From Chitinophagaceae bacterium (GTDB taxonomy: Bacteria > Bacteroidota > Bacteroidia > Chitinophagales > Chitinophagaceae): DNA of 64,000 nt. Position 1 is the first letter of the stretch, and each line of letters begins with the position of its first letter. The position numbers and the translations under genes were made by a program. Below the pieces are notes generated by a model. The model was not told the DNA's origin, ran no database searches, and saw nothing but the letters and a program-made list of their open reading frames with translations. The DNA lies in assembly GCA_003168265.1 (NCBI GenBank), contig PMSV01000023.1, positions 186,001-250,000 on the forward strand, given 5' to 3'. This document shows positions 45,286-54,349 of the stretch, piece by piece.

Positions 45286-46476
45286 TCAGCTCGCAGAAAC
45301 TATCTTATTTTTCCAGTCCAGATTAAAACTATCGAAAGGATTTGCAGAGGCGGCTACATTATCAAAACTGTTCACGAAATATTCCCCTTTTAGATTGCTT
45401 CCATCAGCTGTTAGCCTTAAAAACCCAGGTTGTTGCGTGTTGTAATTTTCAAGGACCACATCCGCCCTCGTTGTCTGAAAGGGCAGTGGTATCTGCCCGC
45501 TATTATTTGGGTCGGTCTGAAGTTTGTGCATGCTTTTTTCGTTCGTTGCATAACCTCCTGCGCCTGCAATCACATATAAAAACGATTGATTGTTAATGGT
45601 TCTTGTGAACCGCTGATAGCTGTGAACATGACCGGAAAATACTGCATCAGGGTAGCGATTGGCCTCAGCCGCCGCCTGATCAATAGCGTCAAGTATATCC
45701 GGATAACCCCCATGAACAGAATCAAGAGAGAAGGGAGGATGATGCAAGGCCAATACCAGGCATTTATTGGGATCGGCATTTTTCAATTGCTGGACAAACC
45801 AATTGTACTGGCCCTGGGTATTTCCTTTGGAATCGTCAAGAGAGCCGTCAACATTGGTATACAGACCGATGATGGTAAGGAATGGTGCATTCAGAACCCA
45901 ATATGGCCATGGCTGGTTCATAGTATACCGATATGGGGAATCAGGGGATGGGGTTCGGGACGTTGCACAGAAATTATCAAAAAAACCCGTTAAGGATGGC
46001 TCGGTATCCTTCGGGTCTTTTCCGCTGACCCTGGTATCTCCATCGTGGTTGCCTGGTATAGCGAATATCGGGGCCGGGTAATATTGATATGGCTCGTAAA
46101 ACTGGGGATTATAATCAGTAGATATTCCATTATAGTAGATTACGTCTCCCAGATGGAAATAGAATGAAGGATTATTATTGGCATTAGCAACAATCTGCCC
46201 TGCCATCTGGTTGGCAATCTCATCCTCGATCTCTGTGCCATTGACACCGCCTGTGTCACCGACCAAATGAAAAACAATTTGTCCCTGGCTATTAATATTA
46301 TTTATTGCCGGGGCGCCCAGCAAATTTGACAGGTCATAGGATAAATCGGCTGGCTGAACATTTTGCGCTGGTATCGGAATAAATCTTGGATTGGGTTTTA
46401 ATGACGCAACAGGATTCCCAAAAATGAGCTTTGTTTTGGAATAGGTATTTGATTGCGGCCTAGGTTTGTATTTCAT
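45286..46476 (-). CDS. Metallophosphatase of the purple acid phosphatase type
   Basis: This 396-residue protein has the five-block metallophosphatase signature: LVGDTGG, HLGDVIYYNG, AIPGNHDGD, LALHHPPFS and FSGHVHSYQRF, which together bind two metal ions and hydrolyse phosphoesters. The last block resembles purple acid phosphatases and related calcineurin-like enzymes. There is no visible signal peptide; the N-terminus is polar and rich in Pro and Asn, so it is either cytoplasmic or exported by an unusual route. It lies about 217 bp downstream of the S53 peptidase gene, which also lacks a signal peptide. The exact substrate is unknown. Confidence 0.87.
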   Translation of the reverse strand: MKYKPRPQSNTYSKTKLIFGNPVASLKPNPRFIPIPAQNVQPADLSYDLSNLLGAPAINNINSQGQIVFHLVGDTGGVNGTEIEDEIANQMAGQIVANANNNPSFYFHLGDVIYYNGISTDYNPQFYEPYQYYPAPIFAIPGNHDGDTRVSGKDPKDTEPSLTGFFDNFCATSRTPSPDSPYRYTMNQPWPYWVLNAPFLTIIGLYTNVDGSLDDSKGNTQGQYNWFVQQLKNADPNKCLVLALHHPPFSLDSVHGGYPDILDAIDQAAAEANRYPDAVFSGHVHSYQRFTRTINNQSFLYVIAGAGGYATNEKSMHKLQTDPNNSGQIPLPFQTTRADVVLENYNTQQPGFLRLTADGSNLKGEYFVNSFDNVAASANPFDSFNLDWKNKIVSAS

Positions 46477-46693
46477 TTCTAAAGCTGTTTTTAATTGAAG
46501 AAATTAGGTTACCAATAAGGCATCTGTTCTTCGGTATCATTAATGAATCGAAGAAGTTATTCCAAATCCACTTTTAGACAGTTCGATGAAAATCCGGACT
46601 TCATATTCAACCTGAAAGTCTTGGATCACTTAAGATCAGTAATCCTCATCATCACTTCTTGCAACAGAAGAATTTAATAGGGTTACCAATTTG

Positions 46694-48367
46694 TCACTGC
46701 TGGTTAATTATTGCTTTAATCGCATTCAATAAATTAGTTCCATTCACACTGCCAAGACCTGTACAGGCGTTCCACCTGGGACCTGCCTGGTACCCCGGTG
46801 CCCCTGCGAATGCATTATTTCCAACAGTGATCTGGTTGAAGGCATTAGTGTTGATCAGACTGTACAAGGTTGGATTCAAATATCCAACTGGCTGCCCAAG
46901 CCCGGAATTGAGCAATGCAGTAAGCCCGGCGAATAGGGGGGCTACTGCGCTTGTTCCTCCCTCAGAGCCATAAGTGGAACCAGCACCATCACCACTAGTG
47001 ATCTGCAACACCGAAGTGGATTTGCCGTAAATAGTAAGAAAGTATCCGCTGTACGGACTGGCGTTACCGGCTATATCAGGAACTCCGCGCCCGGTTCCCC
47101 CTCCTGGGTTCACAGAAACAGGGATATTTGCGCCCTGTTGCCATTCAGGCACCTGGTTGAAAACCGTGCTTATTCCACCACCGCTTGCCCCGACATCATT
47201 CCACACTTGTTCATTAAAAGTATTGCCGGCTACATTGCTGATCACTGTACCCCCGCATGCTGTGACATAAGGGTCAGAAGCCGGGTACTCCACATGGGCT
47301 TGGCCATCCCCCTGTCCGTCGTCTGTTCCATTGTCCCCCGAAGAGATGAAAATCGTTTTTTTCATTGAAGCTGCTTCCTGGAAAATTTCGGAAAGCGCAT
47401 TGATACTCTGTTGAGCCCAACCGGTTTCTGTGCCACCCCAGCTAATTGAAAAGACTGAAGGGTTGTTGGTAGTATCATAAACTGCAGTTTTGAATGCATT
47501 AATCCAGCCATCATCTGTATTGGGAGCAAAATAAACGACAATATTTACTCCGGGGGCCACGGTTGCAATCACTTCAATATCAAGCAAGACTTCGAAATCA
47601 GGATCGTTATAAGTGACATTGCTCGCGCTACCCGCCGGACTATTGGATGCCGGAGGTATTCCAACAGACTTTAGGACTGGGTTTTTTATGCCAAGCCCTT
47701 CACAATAACTTATTACATCGTCCTCGCTATAACCACCTCCAAATTCAATAATGCCTACTGTCTGTGAGCTTGCATCAATATTCTGTGGAAATTCATAAAG
47801 ATCCGCGACAGATGGCGGAGTGAGAACCTGCGTTCCAGCTGGCGGGGCTGAACTTGTAGCATTGCGATGAGCTACCTGCCGATTGTCGATTCCAAAAACG
47901 CCTTTGATGATATCTGATACGCCTTCAGGTAGAAAAAGATAACCTTCCCTTCCACGGTAAGTCTGTGAGCCGGCTTTATAGTAGTTAATCTTTATAGAAA
48001 ATGCATGCTCAATTTGAGCTGTTGTGCCTTCTGCCCGGATGCTGCGTTTTATGGGATCCGATTCAATGATCGTCAACCCATTACCTTTTAGGAAATCAGT
48101 CACTTGCTTTATATCCTCCGGACTCGCACTCACCTGTCCGGCAAGTTCCTCATGAGAAAGCGCTTTCTGTTTTAGTGGAGAATGTTGGGCCCAATGCTTA
48201 ATGTTTGGAAAAGTCTTCGCATCAAATTGTTTGCCCCTTCTCAAATGAATACTGATAGTGATTTTCTCTGAAGGGTCTGCTGCCTTTACAATGGCAGCTC
48301 CTTTTAAAGGATCCCTGTGTGACCCTGCCAGTTGGCGGAAGCCGTTAGGAGTATTTGCTGAATCCAT
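46694..48367 (-). CDS. S53 family serine-carboxyl peptidase (sedolisin/kumamolisin type)
   Basis: This 557-residue acid peptidase precursor consists of a propeptide (pro-kumamolisin type, residues about 40-175, with HWAQHSPLKQKALSHEELA) and a catalytic domain. The Glu and Asp of the catalytic set lie in FEVLLDIEV, the oxyanion Asp in SSGDNGTDDG, and the catalytic Ser in GGTSAVAP. The usual calcium-binding Asp residues at the C-terminus are changed: the DIT-like strand reads NQIT, and the WDACTG-like loop reads RWNACTG. No signal peptide is visible, although family members normally act outside the cell at low pH. Peptidase function is likely but calcium dependence is doubtful. Confidence 0.88.
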   Translation of the reverse strand: MDSANTPNGFRQLAGSHRDPLKGAAIVKAADPSEKITISIHLRRGKQFDAKTFPNIKHWAQHSPLKQKALSHEELAGQVSASPEDIKQVTDFLKGNGLTIIESDPIKRSIRAEGTTAQIEHAFSIKINYYKAGSQTYRGREGYLFLPEGVSDIIKGVFGIDNRQVAHRNATSSAPPAGTQVLTPPSVADLYEFPQNIDASSQTVGIIEFGGGYSEDDVISYCEGLGIKNPVLKSVGIPPASNSPAGSASNVTYNDPDFEVLLDIEVIATVAPGVNIVVYFAPNTDDGWINAFKTAVYDTTNNPSVFSISWGGTETGWAQQSINALSEIFQEAASMKKTIFISSGDNGTDDGQGDGQAHVEYPASDPYVTACGGTVISNVAGNTFNEQVWNDVGASGGGISTVFNQVPEWQQGANIPVSVNPGGGTGRGVPDIAGNASPYSGYFLTIYGKSTSVLQITSGDGAGSTYGSEGGTSAVAPLFAGLTALLNSGLGQPVGYLNPTLYSLINTNAFNQITVGNNAFAGAPGYQAGPRWNACTGLGSVNGTNLLNAIKAIINQQ

Positions 48368-48399
48368 AATTAAGATTTATGATTATAGAATTAAATAAA

Positions 48400-48639
48400 T
48401 TAATCGATCGTGGAATCTTGAGGTTTATTGAAAAGAGATCGTCCTGCAATCACAAATACGGCTGAGATTTCAGATCCAGAAATTGATTGGAACCTTTGAT
48501 TGAGCTTAAGTAAGAAGAGCCAGTTTTGATAAGTTGTTTTCTGCTCCTTATATGCCTCTTGAATTAATGCCTGATTTAATGGGTCAAATAAATTGTTCAC
48601 TAAAATTGGGTACAATTTTGACACTTTGAATATTTTCAA
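48400..48639 (-). CDS. Small protein of unknown function upstream of the S53 peptidase
   Basis: A frame of 79 codons precedes the S53 peptidase gene by 33 bp on the same strand. It would start at TTG, or at GTG a few codons in, as no ATG is present. The sequence looks protein-like (NNLFDPLNQALIQEAYKEQ, NWLFLLKLNQRFQ) but matches no family I know. It may be a small gene, or the remaining end of a longer gene. Confidence is low because of the missing ATG. Confidence 0.35.
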   Translation of the reverse strand: MKIFKVSKLYPILVNNLFDPLNQALIQEAYKEQKTTYQNWLFLLKLNQRFQSISGSEISAVFVIAGRSLFNKPQDSTID

Positions 48640-48867
48640 TATTATTTTTTTAAAAATACCGTCTTTATCCCCTTTTATAGCCGTATTTACACGGTATTTC
48701 TTCTATGGCATTGGAAATTGAAAATGTTTAATTAGATTCTTTGCCTTCCCAAAATCTAATAATCAGAATTGAATTTTCTTTCCTTGAGATGTCGAATTCA
48801 TATGCTACTGCCATATCTGAAATAAAGTTTCAAGCACTGAAAAAATTGAATGATCACCACTCTAATC

Positions 48868-49971
48868 CTATTTCTTCCTGCCCCTCAGCTTCAGCCGGTA
48901 AATAATCTTCAAAGGCATTGTATCTCCTAACAGAAAAGCCCATGCCCGCAGCTCCTCGATTTGTTCAAATATCAATTTAAGGATACCCGCTACCGGGATA
49001 GAGAGAAACATTCCGGGAATACCCCAGATGCCATTTCCAATCAAAACTACGATGATGGCCATCAGCGCATTGATCTTGACCTTTGATGCTACGATCTTCG
49101 GGGTGATATAATGATTGTCTATAAATTGGATCAGCATATACGAGATGATCACCAGCAGGGGATAGCTTATCGAGTCCTTAGTAGTAAAAGCGAGCAGCAA
49201 GGGCAGAGCTACAGAAAGGATGCCCCCGATAAAAGGGATGATATTCAGGAGAGCCCCGATCACTCCCAACAGGATCGCATAGTCGATGCCCAGCAATATA
49301 AGTGCGATTGAATTCAAGGTTGCCACCAACAGAGCCTCGATCAAAAGCCCGTTCAGATAACTCTGCACGATCGCCTTGGATTTAAAAAGAACATGTTCCA
49401 CCTTTTCCTGGTGGGTTTCGGTAAACAGCAACTGAAAAAATTTAATCAATAAAGGTTTATAATATAGAATCATGAACAAATAGACAGGAATTAAAATAAA
49501 AAGTACCAGCACATCTGTGATCGTAAGTAGGGTCTCTCCAATCATGGAATTCGCTCCTGCAAGCGCCTTGACCCTGGTACTCGCATACCAACCATTGATC
49601 TTCCCCTTACTCAGGTGAAATTTCCTGGCTCCCCAATCGGTAGCATTGTTCAGTACCTCATTAAAACGCGATTCCATCTTCGGAAGGGTGGACTTAAAGG
49701 AGGTTAGCTCCATGGAAAGAAGGTAAATCCCTGCTATCAGGACAACGATCGAAAAGATAATCACAATAACAATTGCCAGTACTCTGTTTATTTTCCTGCT
49801 CACCAGAAAATTAACGCCCCTGTTCAACAACACGGCCAGCAGGAGGGAATAAATCAGGGGAACCAGGATATCCCTCCCCTTTATAAGTACAAAGGTGAGC
49901 AATACGAGGCCGAATAGTATAATAGTCAATCTCGCATATGTCGGCAGAATGATGGGTCTTCTATCTTCCAT
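48868..49971 (-). CDS. AI-2E family transporter
   Basis: This 367-residue membrane protein has seven or eight hydrophobic segments and the large soluble loop between the third and fourth that marks the AI-2 exporter/PerM superfamily. The conserved C-terminal region, NIIPFIGGILSVALPLLLAF through FIDNHYITPKIVASKVKINAL, is well kept. Some members move quorum-sensing AI-2 or ions; others are Na+(Li+)/H+ antiporters, so the name is a family label only. It is monocistronic, with no recognised promoter. Confidence 0.9.
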   Translation of the reverse strand: MEDRRPIILPTYARLTIILFGLVLLTFVLIKGRDILVPLIYSLLLAVLLNRGVNFLVSRKINRVLAIVIVIIFSIVVLIAGIYLLSMELTSFKSTLPKMESRFNEVLNNATDWGARKFHLSKGKINGWYASTRVKALAGANSMIGETLLTITDVLVLFILIPVYLFMILYYKPLLIKFFQLLFTETHQEKVEHVLFKSKAIVQSYLNGLLIEALLVATLNSIALILLGIDYAILLGVIGALLNIIPFIGGILSVALPLLLAFTTKDSISYPLLVIISYMLIQFIDNHYITPKIVASKVKINALMAIIVVLIGNGIWGIPGMFLSIPVAGILKLIFEQIEELRAWAFLLGDTMPLKIIYRLKLRGRKK

Positions 49972-50135
49972 AAACAGTCAGGGTTTTATGAAACGCAATA
50001 CACAAAAATGAGGCCTAAAGCCACTTTATCTTTCTATAAAGCTTTTAAAAAAGCTCTATATCGTGTAGACAATGAATAAATTTACTCATATTCCAGTCCC
50101 CGAGCCCATTTCAAATTATACAACACAATTCCAAC

Positions 50136-50954
50136 ATGAGAAAAAAATCCCCCATATATATCCCTTTCATTTTATTATCAATCTTCCTCCACACAGAGGT
50201 ACTCATGGGCCAAAGCACCGTTCTGCTCCAATTCAGCGTCGCCAATGCCCACAGTCATAACGACTACCAGCAAAAAAAGCCCTTTACGACCGCATTTTCA
50301 GCCGAATTCGGTTCCATGGAAACCGACATATTCCTATTCCACGACAGCCTCTATGTGGGGCATGAACAGGCCGATATCCAAAGACATCGTTCCCTCAAAT
50401 CTCTCTACCTCGACTCGCTGGACTATTATCTCGAAAAAAGAAACGGTCAACCCTATCCCGAAACAGGCCGGCATCTCCAACTACTTATCGAACTGAAAAC
50501 CGGCGCTGAGCCCACCCTCAAAAGACTGGTCCTCGAACTTGAAAAATATCCCCGCATCATCCATTCAAAAAATATCTCCATCGTGATCACTGGCAATCGC
50601 CCCTCGCTCGATACATGGAATCAATATCCTTACTATATCTGTTTTGATGGAGACGCATCAAAACAATATCCCGCCGCCCTCCTGCCAAGGTTAGGCATGA
50701 TGAGCGGCGACCTCGAAGAATTCATTGAATGGAATGGACTCGATCAGATCCGGGAAGACCAAAAACAAATCCTGAGGTTTGTGATAAACTACGCACATCA
50801 GCAAGGAAAGAAAATCCGTTTCTGGGATTCACCCGATTTTCCCCAGGCCTGGAGCCAACTCATCGGCCTCGGAATAGACTGGATCAATACAGATCATATC
50901 AACCAATTAAAGGAATACCTGGAAGCCAAAGACAATCCCGGGAAATTATATTAA
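50136..50954 (+). CDS. Secreted PI-PLC/GDPD-like phosphodiesterase
   Basis: This exported protein of 272 residues has a signal peptide (ends near VLMGQ) and a TIM-barrel phosphodiesterase domain of the PI-PLC/GDPD superfamily. The opening NAHSHNDYQQKKPFTTAF carries the first catalytic His; SMETDIFLFHDSLYVGHE carries the metal ligands (Glu and Asp) and second His; QLLIELKTG and the late FWDSPDF and GIDWINTDH complete the barrel. This subgroup is common in Bacteroidota as an uncharacterised branch, sometimes named alkaline phosphatase by error. It probably hydrolyses a phosphodiester lipid or glycerophosphodiester in the periplasm. Confidence 0.85.
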   Translation: MRKKSPIYIPFILLSIFLHTEVLMGQSTVLLQFSVANAHSHNDYQQKKPFTTAFSAEFGSMETDIFLFHDSLYVGHEQADIQRHRSLKSLYLDSLDYYLEKRNGQPYPETGRHLQLLIELKTGAEPTLKRLVLELEKYPRIIHSKNISIVITGNRPSLDTWNQYPYYICFDGDASKQYPAALLPRLGMMSGDLEEFIEWNGLDQIREDQKQILRFVINYAHQQGKKIRFWDSPDFPQAWSQLIGLGIDWINTDHINQLKEYLEAKDNPGKLY

Positions 50955-50981
50955 GTGACGGCCTGAATCACTACACCCCCT

Positions 50982-51012
50982 AAAAAAAATGGCCCCGCCA
51001 TCCGGCGGAGCC
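50982..51012 (-). terminator. Intrinsic terminator of the Rpn-like gene
   Basis: GGCCCCGCC pairs with GGCGGAGCC (one mismatch) around a four-base loop, with eight A residues on the plus strand just to the left (50982-50989). Read on the minus strand this is a GC-rich hairpin followed by eight T residues, ending the leftward gene at 51042. Confidence 0.8.
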
Positions 51013-51041
51013 ACCCCTTCTTCACGCCGGACTAACCCTGC

Positions 51042-51662
51042 CTATCCCCTCAATGGAAACCTGCCCTGCATTGACTCCACCATATCAACGATCCGGAAAA
51101 ATCGTTCGAACCCCTCCTTTTTCTTAGGCGAAGGGGATTGCATATCTTCATTCAGCCTTACAGCCATAAAGGCAATGCTGATCGGATTATCGGATTTCTG
51201 CAGCTCATCATCTGTGAAGGAAGAGATCCTCAAAACCGGGTACCTGAAAGTCAGCTCTGTAAAAGCATCCTTCTTACTGTATTGATCGGGGATCTTCTCC
51301 GAATCAGGACCGATCATAATAGCGAGACTGAATACAGGCAATTTATAATCCGCGCACAGTTGATTATAATTCCTGTACATCTTTTTCGGGAAATCCGCAT
51401 CAAAACCCTCCTGGATCGCCACGTAAAAAAGGATCGGCTTCACGGACCCGGGCCGCTTCTTCCTTCTAAAGAGCTTATAAACCAATCCCGGTTTTTGGAT
51501 CGTCGCACCATCGGGTTCGGTGGAAGAAAATTTCACGTCCATCCCTTCAAAGCCCTTCTGCAGATCGATCCGCCCCTCAATATCCGGGAAAACAAAGCGG
51601 AGCAAATCATCCAGCATGCCATCCAGTAGCTCTTTCCAAACCGTTTCATTGTTCTGTTTCAT
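51042..51662 (-). CDS. Rpn-type PD-(D/E)XK nuclease homologue with altered active site
   Basis: This 206-residue protein follows the plan of Rpn recombination-promoting nucleases/putative transposases common in Bacteroidota. It has the N-terminal helix WKELLDGMLDDLLRFVFPD, the region around LVYKLFRR, and the core helix GFDADFPKKMYRNYNQLCADY. At the expected catalytic sites the family Asp in the DKLVKV-like strand is replaced by Gly or is missing (PGLVYKL), and the family Glu in HVEVQ is Ala (YVAIQ). This suggests a loss of nuclease activity. It ends in a strong terminator. No transposon ends were seen. Confidence 0.75.
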   Translation of the reverse strand: MKQNNETVWKELLDGMLDDLLRFVFPDIEGRIDLQKGFEGMDVKFSSTEPDGATIQKPGLVYKLFRRKKRPGSVKPILFYVAIQEGFDADFPKKMYRNYNQLCADYKLPVFSLAIMIGPDSEKIPDQYSKKDAFTELTFRYPVLRISSFTDDELQKSDNPISIAFMAVRLNEDMQSPSPKKKEGFERFFRIVDMVESMQGRFPLRG

Positions 51663-51777
51663 AGAAATTTATTTTTAAAAATTTCCTGTAATAATAGCGA
51701 TGAACCCTGCTATCCTGGTAATGAAAAGGGTATTATTTTCAATGAAAAAATTATAATTTTAGATCAAACTCCCTGAC

Positions 51778-52959
51778 ATGAAAAAGAGCCTCTTACTAAT
51801 TGCGGGAATCCTTTTATTGATTGCGCTGGAAATCCTCCGGGTCTACTTCATCATGCCATTCCCGGGCAGCCAGCGCGCAAATACGATTGCACTGGCTTAT
51901 TTCCTTGACCGCAATAGTATTTGGCTGAGGATTTTATTGCTGCTGTTCACGCTACCTGCTGCATTTTACTTCCTGATCAAAGGAAAGGGCTGGCAAAAGT
52001 TCCTCACTATTCTGGCCTTATTAGTATATGGTCTTATCTTCTATGCATTCAACTTCCGCTTTCTTGCCGATAAAATGTTCCTGCAACCCAGACAAAAACT
52101 ATTGGCGCTCGCGGCCAGCGATACCACTAGCCGCAACAGACTTGTCCTTGGAGTCAGTATTGGCGGCCAGGCCAAAGCCTATCCCATCGAAATCATCGGT
52201 TACCATCACCTGGTCCCTGACACCATAGAGGGCCAGCCTATTCTGGTCACCTATTGCACCGTATGCCGCACAGGCCGGATCTATAGCCCTATGATCAATG
52301 GAAAAGCGGAACAATTCCGTCTCGTAGGCATGGACCATTTCAATGCCATGTTTGAGGATGGCACGACCAAAAGCTGGTGGCAGCAGGCCACGGGAAAAGC
52401 TATCGCTGGCCCATTAAAAGGCCAGCAACTAATCGAAATTCCCGCTCATCAACTGACATTAAATGCATGGTTGGAATTGCATCCGGATAGCCGGATATTG
52501 CAACCCGATCCCGCCTTTCATGCCAAATACGATAGCCTGAATGGATATGATGAAGGAACGATAGAAGGGAGTCTCGAAAGACGCGACAGCTCCTCATGGA
52601 AATTCAAATCCTGGGTAATTGGTCTGTGCATAGACAACCTGTCCAGAGCCTATGACTGGAATCAGCTAGTAAGGAATCGTGTAATCCATGATCGGGTCGG
52701 AGAAAAGAACCTGTTATTGACCGTCGAACCAGACAATCGTAGCTTCTATGCCTTCTTTCATTCAGACAGTTTAAAATTCAGTTATGACTCCCTAACCCAT
52801 CACCTGCATGAAGCCCGAACCAATACCGATTACCTCTTAAATGGAAAATGTCTCGGCTCCTGCCCTGAACCATCCCTTCTGCAACCCGTCCAGGCCTATC
52901 AGGAATTCTGGCATTCCTGGAAACAGTTTCACCCGAATACAACCAGGTATGGAGAATGA
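51778..52959 (+). CDS. DUF3179 domain-containing membrane protein
   Basis: This 393-residue protein has three N-terminal membrane helices (residues about 5-85) and then a DUF3179 domain. The latter is recognised by GVSIGGQAKAYPIEIIGYHH, TYCTVCRTGRIYSP with its paired Cys residues, and GMDHFNAMFEDGTTKSWWQQATGKAIAGPL. The function of DUF3179 is unknown; the CxVC pair suggests metal or redox chemistry. The domain probably faces the periplasm. It lies 25 bp before a TonB C-terminal domain gene and may share its transcript. Confidence 0.88.
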   Translation: MKKSLLLIAGILLLIALEILRVYFIMPFPGSQRANTIALAYFLDRNSIWLRILLLLFTLPAAFYFLIKGKGWQKFLTILALLVYGLIFYAFNFRFLADKMFLQPRQKLLALAASDTTSRNRLVLGVSIGGQAKAYPIEIIGYHHLVPDTIEGQPILVTYCTVCRTGRIYSPMINGKAEQFRLVGMDHFNAMFEDGTTKSWWQQATGKAIAGPLKGQQLIEIPAHQLTLNAWLELHPDSRILQPDPAFHAKYDSLNGYDEGTIEGSLERRDSSSWKFKSWVIGLCIDNLSRAYDWNQLVRNRVIHDRVGEKNLLLTVEPDNRSFYAFFHSDSLKFSYDSLTHHLHEARTNTDYLLNGKCLGSCPEPSLLQPVQAYQEFWHSWKQFHPNTTRYGE

Positions 52960-52984
52960 TATTTATAAATAAATAAACCTATTC

Positions 52985-53392
52985 ATGAAATTTATAGCCC
53001 TCCCCCTTCTGATCTGTTTGTCTTTTCCAGCCAATTCCCAGGATACCACTCATCGGATTCCCGTAGACAAGGATCGGGTTTTCACCAGGGCTGTGATTGA
53101 ATCATCTTACCCGGGAGCTGTTGCTGGATGGCAACGGTATTTAATGACAAACATGCATTACCCGGACGAAGCACTCAAAAAAGAGATCCAGGGACAGGTG
53201 ATAGTACAAATCATTGTTGAGAAAGACGGAACTGCAGACAGTATTATAGCCATTAGCAGGCCAATGGAAGGAGGTTTAAGGGAGGAAGCAATTCGGTTGA
53301 TCAGGCAGAGTGGAAAATGGGTGCCTGCGATAAGAGACGGAATAAACATAAGAAGTCAAAAACGACAGCCTTTTGTTTTTAAGCTCGGCTGA
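52985..53392 (+). CDS. TonB C-terminal domain protein without TonB body
   Basis: This 135-residue protein has a signal peptide (residues about 1-19, ending ANSQ) and a TonB C-terminal domain: YPDEALKKEIQGQVIVQIIVE, KDGTADSIIAISRPMEGG and the EEAIRLIRQSGKWVPA helix. It lacks the membrane anchor and Pro-rich spacer of a real TonB, so it cannot act as an energy transducer on its own. Small secreted proteins of this kind are frequent in Bacteroidota and may bind TonB boxes or act as assembly factors. It is tail to tail with the DUF4249 gene. Confidence 0.8.
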   Translation: MKFIALPLLICLSFPANSQDTTHRIPVDKDRVFTRAVIESSYPGAVAGWQRYLMTNMHYPDEALKKEIQGQVIVQIIVEKDGTADSIIAISRPMEGGLREEAIRLIRQSGKWVPAIRDGINIRSQKRQPFVFKLG

Positions 53393-53402
53393 TAGAAAAG
53401 AA

Positions 53403-54233
53403 CTAAGGCAGCTCCACTGTCGTCTCAACCGACTGCACGGTGATCGCACCAAAATAGCCTAATACTCCCCCACTGATATTACTCTGTGGATTCTCAGGCG
53501 AAGTCTGGTTCTCTAAAAATGCATATTGAAGTATCTGCAGATCGTTGAGGTAATTATAAACATTTACGTCGATGCAGTTCATGACAAAAAGAAGCTTCCC
53601 GCCAACTTTCAAATGGGAACTATCATCATAAACCGGGACGTTGATATATTTCCCATTAGAATACTGATCATCAAAAATGAAAGTCTCGTTAATATATACT
53701 CCGTTAAAATACTCCAGGAACCAATAATAATTCGCTGTATCCGGCGGATCCTGAAAATAGGGGACGGCTTCGATGACATTGCCAATCTGGCTTCCCTGAT
53801 AGGTTTCGGTAAAGCCTACAGAATCAAGGGGAACAGGATAAGGCATGGTTGATACTCCCGTATAGGTCTTTCCTAACAGACTCACTTCTAAGCTATAGGT
53901 ATGGCCGGGTTCGCCCACCCAGCCCCCATGGCCCTGATAGATGCCGGAACTTTCCTGAGTTAGAGAATCCCGGATTCCGTCGTCGCTGCTGATGATAATG
54001 CTGGCACCGGAAACGTTGGGAAAACTGTCTGTCTGATTCAGTCCCTCGGAATATTGCAACTGCACTTCGTAAGGACTATTTAGGTTGGTAACCAATCCGC
54101 TAATCACCAATTGGGGGCTCGTATTATGCAGCCCAAGATTGATGATTTTTTTACAGGCAATCTGGCCGAGCATGGTTGAAGCTATCAATGCTACCCCCAG
54201 ACAGCAGATGATCAGGTTCCTCTTTTTTTTCAT
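53403..54233 (-). CDS. DUF4249 lipoprotein
   Basis: This protein of about 276 residues has a lipoprotein signal (LGQIAC, Cys about residue 27) and a DUF4249 domain (PQLVISGLVTNLNSPYEVQL, GASIIISSDDG, GEPGHTYSLEVSLLGKTYTG). DUF4249 proteins are normally encoded beside a TonB receptor and are thought to be surface-exposed ligand-binding partners; here no receptor gene is near. The open frame begins at 54248, but the ATG at 54233 (MKKKRNLIICC) is the better signal-peptide start. Confidence 0.85.
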   Translation of the reverse strand: MKKKRNLIICCLGVALIASTMLGQIACKKIINLGLHNTSPQLVISGLVTNLNSPYEVQLQYSEGLNQTDSFPNVSGASIIISSDDGIRDSLTQESSGIYQGHGGWVGEPGHTYSLEVSLLGKTYTGVSTMPYPVPLDSVGFTETYQGSQIGNVIEAVPYFQDPPDTANYYWFLEYFNGVYINETFIFDDQYSNGKYINVPVYDDSSHLKVGGKLLFVMNCIDVNVYNYLNDLQILQYAFLENQTSPENPQSNISGGVLGYFGAITVQSVETTVELP

Positions 54234-54349
54234 TATATTGAAAAACAAAGCAATTTACAAAATTGAAATCTATTCTTACCAGAGTGCCCCAAACCTCAAA
54301 ATCAGGTAATCTAAGGACTGCTCACAAATATTTCCTAACTTGTACACAC

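Noticed and set aside
51042-51662. Rpn-like gene as part of an active insertion sequence
   Set aside because: No terminal inverted repeats or target-site duplications were seen around it, and the active-site residues look altered.
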